Program-made: the position numbers and the translations under genes
Origin: Sphingobium herbicidovorans
Lineage (GTDB): Bacteria; Pseudomonadota; Alphaproteobacteria; Sphingomonadales; Sphingomonadaceae
Assembly (NCBI RefSeq): GCF_002080435.1
Contig: NZ_CP020538.1
Span: 2,537,501 to 2,601,500, forward strand
Reading direction: 5' to 3'
DNA: 64,000 nucleotides
Notes under the pieces: model-generated
Databases searched by the model: none
Told to the model about the DNA's origin: nothing
The model's input: the letters and a program-made list of their open reading frames with translations, nothing else
Shown: one piece after another, positions 59,074-64,000 of the stretch
Layout: every line of letters begins with the position of its first letter
How positions within the stretch are numbered: position 1 is the stretch's first letter

Positions 59074-59733
59074 GTGACCTGTAATTACGCTTATATCGTA
59101 GACGCTGACAAGGCGTCTCGCCTCGATCTTTACCGCAGATTAGGCGACTTCGAATTGCAGACGCGGTCGTTTATGGCGCATGCCGATTTTCTTGAAGATT
59201 GCGTCAACCTGGCGCCGGGGCTGGTCTTCATGGACGTTGGCAACGGCACTGAAAATGGCTTCGACATCATCGAAGCCGTGGCCAGGACCGCGATAGCGTC
59301 GCCTATCATCGCGATGACCCAATTCGCTGACGTTTATATCGCCGTTGCTGCCATTCGGCGCGGAGCAACCGATTTTCTGGTCAAGCCGATTTCCGACGAG
59401 GAACTGAGCAGTGTGGTTGAAGGCTGCCTGGAAATCTTGTCCAAACGACGCGTGGTGGCGGATCAAATGCAGCAGGACAGGGCTTTGCTGTCCCGCCTGA
59501 CTTGCAGGGAGGTTGAGGTTCTCCGCCTCGTTGCCGAGGGGGACGGGAACAAGCAAATCGCAGATCGGCTTGGGGTGAGCGTACGAACCGTTGAGACCCA
59601 TCGAGCGACTATCGCCAAGAAGTTGAATGTAGTTAATTCAGTGGCAGCGGTGGCCCTTCTGTCGAGGTATGAAGCGGCAAAATCCGCTCAGGGCGCGCGG
59701 ATCCTGATTGCTGCGGGCAAGGAGTCAGGGTGA
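59074..59733 (+). CDS. FixJ/NarL-family response regulator
   Basis: A 219-aa regulator. The receiver (about 5-120) has YIVDADK (acidic pocket), LVFMDVGNG with phospho-acceptor Asp54, IIAMTQFADV (switch Thr) and FLVKPISDEEL (Lys). The LuxR-type HTH follows: SRLTCREVEVLRLVAEGDGNKQIADRLGVSVRTVETHRATIAKKLNV. It starts at GTG 59074. It is divergent from the PAS/GGDEF-EAL/BLUF operon and probably linked to it in signalling; no histidine kinase is adjacent. Confidence 0.93.
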   Translation: MTCNYAYIVDADKASRLDLYRRLGDFELQTRSFMAHADFLEDCVNLAPGLVFMDVGNGTENGFDIIEAVARTAIASPIIAMTQFADVYIAVAAIRRGATDFLVKPISDEELSSVVEGCLEILSKRRVVADQMQQDRALLSRLTCREVEVLRLVAEGDGNKQIADRLGVSVRTVETHRATIAKKLNVVNSVAAVALLSRYEAAKSAQGARILIAAGKESG

Positions 59734-59754
59734 TCTGATTTGAAAGGCAGCGGC

Positions 59755-59928
59755 ATGGATGAGAGAGGTCATTCTTATTTACTGTCACGCGCAAGGCGGT
59801 TCCGACGTATCGCTCGGGAAGTGAGTGACAAGGCGACTAGCAATAATTTGCATACCATCGCTGAAGGCTTTGACGCGGAAGCAAAGACCATGGAATTAGG
59901 TGAAAAGATTGTGCCTCCCTCCAAATAG
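59755..59928 (+). CDS. 57-aa helical small protein
   Basis: MDERGHSYLLSRARRFRRIAREVSDKATSNNLHTIAEGFDAEAKTMELGEKIVPPSK. The pattern LLSRARRFRRIAREVSD…LHTIAEGFDAEA is like small alphaproteobacterial proteins of unknown function. It follows the response regulator by 21 bp. TTG 59740 is an upstream alternative. Confidence 0.65.
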   Translation: MDERGHSYLLSRARRFRRIAREVSDKATSNNLHTIAEGFDAEAKTMELGEKIVPPSK

Positions 59929-60697
59929 GAGGATATGGCAGGCTTTGCTCTTTCGCTGCCTAAGGGTGGCCATATGCGATTGCGGCTCCGTGATCCCGCA
60001 TTGTGCGTCACACCAATCTGTAAGCCCTCCCCGTAGCGGAAATCACCGCTGAAGGACTACAAGTCTGGCGTAGGGCGAACTATAAAAAGCCTTTATTTTC
60101 AATACTAAAGTAGGATCTACCTACGTCTATAGCGGAAATACCACACTTCGTGCTCGTTTTGAACTATCTAATTGAAATTTAGTGCTTAATCTCGACAATC
60201 AGAGTCTTTTTTTCTTAAAGGTAATCACCGGGTAACCACCGAAATGGTGACGTAATTAGAGCCAAATCGGCTTAGCTTGGAAATATCAATGAATGGATGT
60301 GCTGCGCCATCCGGATGGCGCTCGGATCGGTTTTGAAGTTGTTCTCGCGAACGTCGCAAATAACTCGCCGGCCGTGAGCGCACGCAAGGGCGCGCTCACG
60401 TGCGGGGATAGAGAGTGCAGTGTTCGGCAAATCGCGCACGAAGGTAAGAGGGATAGGTATTCAATGATTGACGCGGTTGGTCATTTGAGGTCGGACTTGA
60501 AGAGGGTGAGCCAAATCCATCCCTCTTCCATCCACTCCAGCGCTACCGCGAATTGAACCTGCTCCACCGCCACCAGGCCTGCTAGGCAGCACGCTCGCAC
60601 CTCGCTTCGCTTCCTCGGCGATAATAGGGAGCCGATACCCCTCAATGTCAGGCTCAGGGAAAAGGCGGGCGAGGGTTTTTCTGCGACTTGGTGACTA
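59929..60697. other. long intergenic region without a convincing gene
   Basis: About 770 bp. I see no supported coding frame: the best (60293-60556, 87 aa) lacks a clear ribosome site and protein-like pattern. It holds a 9-bp perfect hairpin CGTGAGCGC/GCGCTCACG near 60374-60402, AT-rich stretches around 60070-60230, and repeats GGTAATCACC/GGTAACCACC at about 60220-60240. The right part carries the promoter of the GntR gene. Confidence 0.5.
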
Positions 60698-60715
60698 TAT
60701 CCTATTAATATGATA
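60698..60715. promoter_or_regulatory. palindromic operator upstream of the GntR-family gene
   Basis: TATCCTATTAATATGATA, an 18-bp near-perfect palindrome (two symmetric mismatches) 51 bp before the regulator start. A related sequence TGTCATATTAATAATATA lies before the dehydratase gene. Both share CATATTAATA-like cores, suggesting autoregulation and cluster control by the adjacent GntR protein. Confidence 0.6.
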
Positions 60716-60766
60716 TGCGGTTATGCGACCTTCTGAAAAGTGGGCCTCAACCAACCAAGGTGAAAT

Positions 60767-61462
60767 GTGCAGGAATTTGGGCGTAATCTAACTTATGGGC
60801 TTCAAAACGCATTGGGACGGGCGATCGTTTCGGGAGATTATGCGGATCGTCCCTTTCCTAGTGAAGCGGATCTGACAAAGGAGCATGGCGTCAGCCGATC
60901 CGTGACGCGCGAGGCGGTCAAGATGTTGGCGGCCAAGGGGCTGGTCGGTGCACGTCCCAAGCAGGGCACCTTTGTCTTGCCCGAAGAATCGTGGAGCCTG
61001 TTCGACCCCGATGTTCTCCGCTGGCTGCTTGATCGAAAGCTGTCCTATGACCTCCTCCGGCACTTTACAGAGTTGCGTATTGCAGTCGAGCCGCAGGCAG
61101 CAGCTCTAGCTGCCGTGCGTGCATCGCCGCAGCAAATTACTGCGATCAGCGATGGGCTCGATCGCATGAGTGCTGCGGAAAAAGGAGAAGACGACACACT
61201 CGACGCCGACATCGCATTTCACGTCGCGATTTTGCGGGCGTCCAACAATCCCTTCTTCGCGCAGTTTCGAGATGTGGTCGCGACGGCCCTGCGAACGTCC
61301 ATCCGCTTTACCAATCGCCTGGCTGGCCGGTCGGCGAACATCGCTGAGCACGCCATGGTTCATGACGCCATCAAGGCGCGCGAGCCGACGCGTGCCAGCG
61401 CTGCGATGACCAAGCTGATCAACGATGTCCTCCTCCTGATCGATCAACCAGCAGGAAAATGA
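60767..61462 (+). CDS. FadR-type GntR transcription regulator (FCD domain)
   Basis: A 231-aa regulator. The winged HTH has LGRAIVSGDYADRPFPSEADLTKEHGVSRSVTREAVKMLAAKGLVGARPKQGTFV; the FCD ligand domain has LRHFTELRIAVEPQAAALAAVRAS, DADIAFHVAILRASNNPFFAQF and EHAMVHDAIKAREPTRASAAMTKLI, with metal-type Asp/His positions. Such proteins sense sugar acids. It starts at GTG 60767 behind AAGG. It probably represses the dehydrogenase and dehydratase genes. Confidence 0.93.
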   Translation: MQEFGRNLTYGLQNALGRAIVSGDYADRPFPSEADLTKEHGVSRSVTREAVKMLAAKGLVGARPKQGTFVLPEESWSLFDPDVLRWLLDRKLSYDLLRHFTELRIAVEPQAAALAAVRASPQQITAISDGLDRMSAAEKGEDDTLDADIAFHVAILRASNNPFFAQFRDVVATALRTSIRFTNRLAGRSANIAEHAMVHDAIKAREPTRASAAMTKLINDVLLLIDQPAGK

Positions 61463-61470
61463 GAAACTGA

Positions 61471-62400
61471 ATGAGCATCCCCATCGCCCTCGTCGGTGTC
61501 GGCAAGATTGCGTGCGATCAGCACATGCCTACCATCGCCGCATCTGCGCACTTTCATCTGGCTGGCGCGGTTTCCTCGCATGCGAGCGATTTGAGCGTTC
61601 CAGTTCGCGGTGACCTGACGTCGCTCAAGTCGGCTGTCCCTGACCTGGCCGCAATCGCCGTCTGTACGCCCCCCGTGGATAGGCTCCGCTTGTTAAAGGA
61701 GGCGTTTTCGCTGGGCCTTCATGTCCTGATGGAAAAGCCGCCCGCCAAAACGTTGGCCGAGGCCGAGATGTTTGCGCCAGCGGCGCGCAACGCTGGCAGG
61801 ACATTGTTGCAGAGCTGGCATTCACGTTGCGCCGCTGCGGTCGAGCCGATGCGCCGGTGGCTTGTCGGGCAGACCGTCCGTCATGTGACAATTAATTGGC
61901 TGGAGGATGTGCGGGTCTGGCATCCGGGCCAGGAGTGGATATGGAGCCCAGGTGTTGGCGTCTTCGATCCGGGGATTAACGCATTGTCGATCCTGACCGA
62001 GATCCTCCCGTCGGATTTGTCCGTGAGGGAAAGTCTCCTCTCGATTCCTGCCAATCGCTCTGCGCCCATCGCCGCCAGCCTGATGATAGAGGCGTCGGCG
62101 GGCCATGATGTCTCGGTTCAATTTTCCTTTGATCAGCGGGGGCCACAAAGCTGGACCATCGACATTGAGACCGCGACGGAACGGGCGACCCTGCTCGACG
62201 GTGGCTCTCACTGGGCGATCGGCGGGGTTGAGCAGCCCCTGGAGGATGACCGCCCGGAATATGCGCGGCTCTACGATCAATTTGCCGATCTCATCGCCAA
62301 TGGCGAGAGCGACGTTGATCTGCGACCTTTCCGGCTGGTGGCGGACGCATTTTTTCTCGGTGAGACAAAGCAGGCGCCCAACTTTCTATGGGACAGTTGA
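61471..62400 (+). CDS. D-galactose / L-arabinose 1-dehydrogenase-like (Gfo/Idh/MocA)
   Basis: A 309-aa NAD(P)-dependent enzyme. The Rossmann part starts IPIALVGVGKIACDQHMP; AIAVCTPPVDR and LHVLMEKPPAKTLAEAE give the E-K-P motif; SWHSRCAAAVEPMRRWL and VRHVTINWLEDVRVWHPGQEWIW are typical of alphaproteobacterial galactose/arabinose dehydrogenases. It would oxidise the aldose to its lactone in the first step of an oxidative sugar pathway. It lies 8 bp after the regulator gene. Confidence 0.85.
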   Translation: MSIPIALVGVGKIACDQHMPTIAASAHFHLAGAVSSHASDLSVPVRGDLTSLKSAVPDLAAIAVCTPPVDRLRLLKEAFSLGLHVLMEKPPAKTLAEAEMFAPAARNAGRTLLQSWHSRCAAAVEPMRRWLVGQTVRHVTINWLEDVRVWHPGQEWIWSPGVGVFDPGINALSILTEILPSDLSVRESLLSIPANRSAPIAASLMIEASAGHDVSVQFSFDQRGPQSWTIDIETATERATLLDGGSHWAIGGVEQPLEDDRPEYARLYDQFADLIANGESDVDLRPFRLVADAFFLGETKQAPNFLWDS

Positions 62401-62416
62401 GTAGCCCAATGGCGCT

Positions 62417-62434
62417 TGTCATATTAATAATATA
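62417..62434. promoter_or_regulatory. putative GntR operator upstream of the dehydratase
   Basis: TGTCATATTAATAATATA resembles the palindrome at 60698-60715 (CATATTAATA core). It lies 47 bp before the dehydratase start, between it and the dehydrogenase stop, so the dehydratase may also have its own promoter. Confidence 0.5.
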
Positions 62435-62480
62435 CTTATAGACCGCACATCGGTTGATGATGGCGAATAAGGAAGACGCG

Positions 62481-64000
62481 ATGGCCGAGGAGGGTGGGAG
62501 AAAGTTGCGTTCTCAGGCATGGTTCGACAATCCTGCCAACCCTGACATGACGGCTCTCTATATCGAGCGCTATCTCAACTATGGGTATGGGCTGGAAGAG
62601 TTGCAGTCGGGTCGGCCGGTCATCGGCATCGCCCAATCGGGGAGCGACCTTGTCCCCTGCAATCGCCATCATCTGGTGCTCGCACAGCGTGTCAGGGACG
62701 GTATCCGGGATGCGGGCGGCATCCCGATCGAGTTCCCGACGCATCCCTTGCAGGAGACGGGCAAGCGCCCCACGGCGGGTCTGGACCGGAACCTTGCCTA
62801 TATCGGGCTGGTGGAATTGCTCTACGGCTACCCGCTGGACGGGGTGGTGCTCACGATCGGGTGTGACAAGACCACACCATCGGCGCTGATGGCGGCGGCA
62901 ACCGTCAACATTCCGGCCATCGCCTTATCGGTGGGGCCGATGCTCAACGGCTGGTACGAGGGCAAACGGACGGGATCTGGCACTATCGTCTGGAAAGCGA
63001 GAGAGATGCTCGCTGCCGGTGAAATCGATTATGCCGGGTTCATCAAGCTGGTGGCATCCTCGGCGCCTTCGACCGGGTATTGCAACACCATGGGCACGGC
63101 AACGACCATGAATTCGCTGGCGGAGGCGCTGGGCATGTCGCTGCCGGGGTCCGCAGCGATTCCCGCACCATATCGTGATCGACAGGAAGCGGCCTATGAA
63201 ACGGGCAAGCAGATTGTGGAAATGGTCGCGACCGATCGTAAGCCGTCCGACATATTGACCCGGTCGGCCTTCTTGAACGCCGTCAAGGTGAACTCCGCCA
63301 TCGGAGGATCGACGAACGCGCCCATCCACCTCAACGCCATCGCGCGCCATGTCGGAGTGGAACTCACGCTCTCCGATTGGACGCGCGAAGGGGCGGACGT
63401 GCCCTTGCTGGTCAATCTGCAACCTGCGGGCGAATATCTGGGTGAGGACTATTATCGGGCGGGCGGTGTTCCAGCCGTTATGGGTGAGCTGTACCGCGCA
63501 GGCCTGCTCGATGGCGAAGCGGTCTGCTGCAACGGACGGAGCGTGGCCGACAATGTGGGTCATGTCCCGATCTTGGACGAGGCAGTCATCCGTCCTTTCT
63601 CCCGCCCACTGAAGCTCGCCGCCGGACTGACCGTCCTGTCTGGCAATCTGTTCGACGGGGCCGTCATGAAGCTGTCCGTTATTTCGGACGAGTTTCGTGA
63701 GCGCTATCTCAGTGACCCTGCCGATCCGGACGCCTTCGAGGCGAAGGTGGTCGTGTTCGACGGGCCGGAGGATTATCATCACCGGATCGATGATCCCGCC
63801 CTGGGTATTGACGAGCGGACAGTGCTGGTGATCCGCGGGACTGGTCCTGTCGGCTATCCGGGTGGTGCCGAAGTCGTCAACATGCGGCCACCGGCGGCGT
63901 TGATCCGTGCGGGCGTCCATGCGCTGCCCTGTATCGGCGATGGACGGCAATCCGGGACGAGCGGCAGTCCGTCGATACTCAACGCCGCGCCGGAAGCCGC
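62481..64000 (+). CDS. IlvD/Edd sugar-acid dehydratase (C-terminus outside window)
   Basis: 506 of about 590 residues are visible; the frame is open to the window end. Cys60 (LVPCNRH), Cys128 (TIGCDK) and Cys201 (GYCNTMG) with Lys130 match the Fe-S ligands and the carbamylated Lys of L-arabinonate-dehydratase-type enzymes. It should dehydrate a galactonate/arabinonate-like acid to a 2-keto-3-deoxy acid, following the neighbouring dehydrogenase. I chose ATG 62481 (AAGGAAG 6 nt upstream) over ATG 62457/62460. [16 protein letters not shown] near the end fits the family's active-site loop. Confidence 0.92.
   Translation, partial: MAEEGGRKLRSQAWFDNPANPDMTALYIERYLNYGYGLEELQSGRPVIGIAQSGSDLVPCNRHHLVLAQRVRDGIRDAGGIPIEFPTHPLQETGKRPTAGLDRNLAYIGLVELLYGYPLDGVVLTIGCDKTTPSALMAAATVNIPAIALSVGPMLNGWYEGKRTGSGTIVWKAREMLAAGEIDYAGFIKLVASSAPSTGYCNTMGTATTMNSLAEALGMSLPGSAAIPAPYRDRQEAAYETGKQIVEMVATDRKPSDILTRSAFLNAVKVNSAIGGSTNAPIHLNAIARHVGVELTLSDWTREGADVPLLVNLQPAGEYLGEDYYRAGGVPAVMGELYRAGLLDGEAVCCNGRSVADNVGHVPILDEAVIRPFSRPLKLAAGLTVLSGNLFDGAVMKLSVISDEFRERYLSDPADPDAFEAKVVVFDGPEDYHHRIDDPALGIDERTVLVIRGTGPVGYPGGAEVVNMRPPAALIRAGVHALPCIGDGRQSGTSGSPSILNAAPEA

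Noticed and set aside
60293..60556. 87-aa plus-strand open frame in the intergenic gap
   Set aside because: No clear ribosome site, no protein-like periodicity, includes a hairpin; left as non-coding.
62925..63950. 341-aa minus-strand open frame
   Set aside because: Antisense to the IlvD/Edd dehydratase, which has all its family cysteines.

Overview
The window is high-GC DNA from a sphingomonad-type alphaproteobacterium (Sphingobium or close relative). This is inferred from the style of sucC, etfB/etfA, the glycine-zipper lipoprotein and UvrA, from GGAAC-N16/17-CGTT (EcfG-type) general-stress promoters, and from sphingomonad-style palindromic repeats. No tRNA, rRNA or CRISPR array was seen.

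Positions 1 to about 36,945 are one prophage of the HK97/lambda siphovirus type; its left end lies outside the window. On the minus strand, from 30.2 kb leftwards, runs one long early-to-late unit: Cro-like protein, several small genes, adenine methyltransferase, Lar-like zinc protein, SSB, primase-polymerase/helicase, DUF6362-like protein, HNH nuclease, small and large terminase, portal, prohead protease, capsid, connector and head-closure proteins, tail tube, tail-assembly chaperone with a -1 slippery heptamer, tape measure, tail-tip proteins, J-like protein, S74 tail fibre, holin candidates, endolysin and spanin. A CI-like S24 repressor and a HIRAN-domain gene (30.3-31.4 kb, plus strand) lie between two clusters of the same operator. 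To the right, on the plus strand, are two small genes, a cytosine-5 methyltransferase with an internal repeat array, two hypotheticals and a large serine integrase. Two small membrane-protein genes of opposite polarity sit next to the right attachment site. The prophage interrupts an NfrB-like glycosyltransferase gene, whose 5' half remains at 36.9-37.6 kb.

From 37.6 to 44.4 kb is ordinary chromosome: a small conserved gene, a lipoprotein, sucC, etfB-etfA, a glycine-zipper lipoprotein, small stress-type proteins and a cold-shock protein. A ParE/RelE-type toxin-antitoxin pair and a lone AT-rich P-loop ATPase gene (45.2-46.6 kb, clearly foreign in composition) follow. uvrA (46.6-49.6 kb) is split into two frames by a GC-rich palindromic insertion of about 96 nt. 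From 49.7 to 54.7 kb is a general-stress neighbourhood with EcfG-type promoters: small hydrophilic protein, ModE-like HTH protein, YghA-like SDR, PRC-barrel protein, DUF2383 four-helix protein and a VOC protein.

At 54.9-58.8 kb is a minus-strand sensory operon: PAS protein, PAS-GGDEF-EAL protein, then a BLUF blue-light receptor. An IS407-group IS3 element with a 4-bp target duplication has split the BLUF gene. A FixJ-type response regulator is transcribed divergently. After about 770 bp without a convincing gene, the window ends in a sugar-oxidation cluster (FadR-type GntR regulator, galactose/arabinose 1-dehydrogenase-like Gfo/Idh/MocA protein, IlvD/Edd sugar-acid dehydratase running off the end). 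A shared palindrome lies before the regulator and before the dehydratase.
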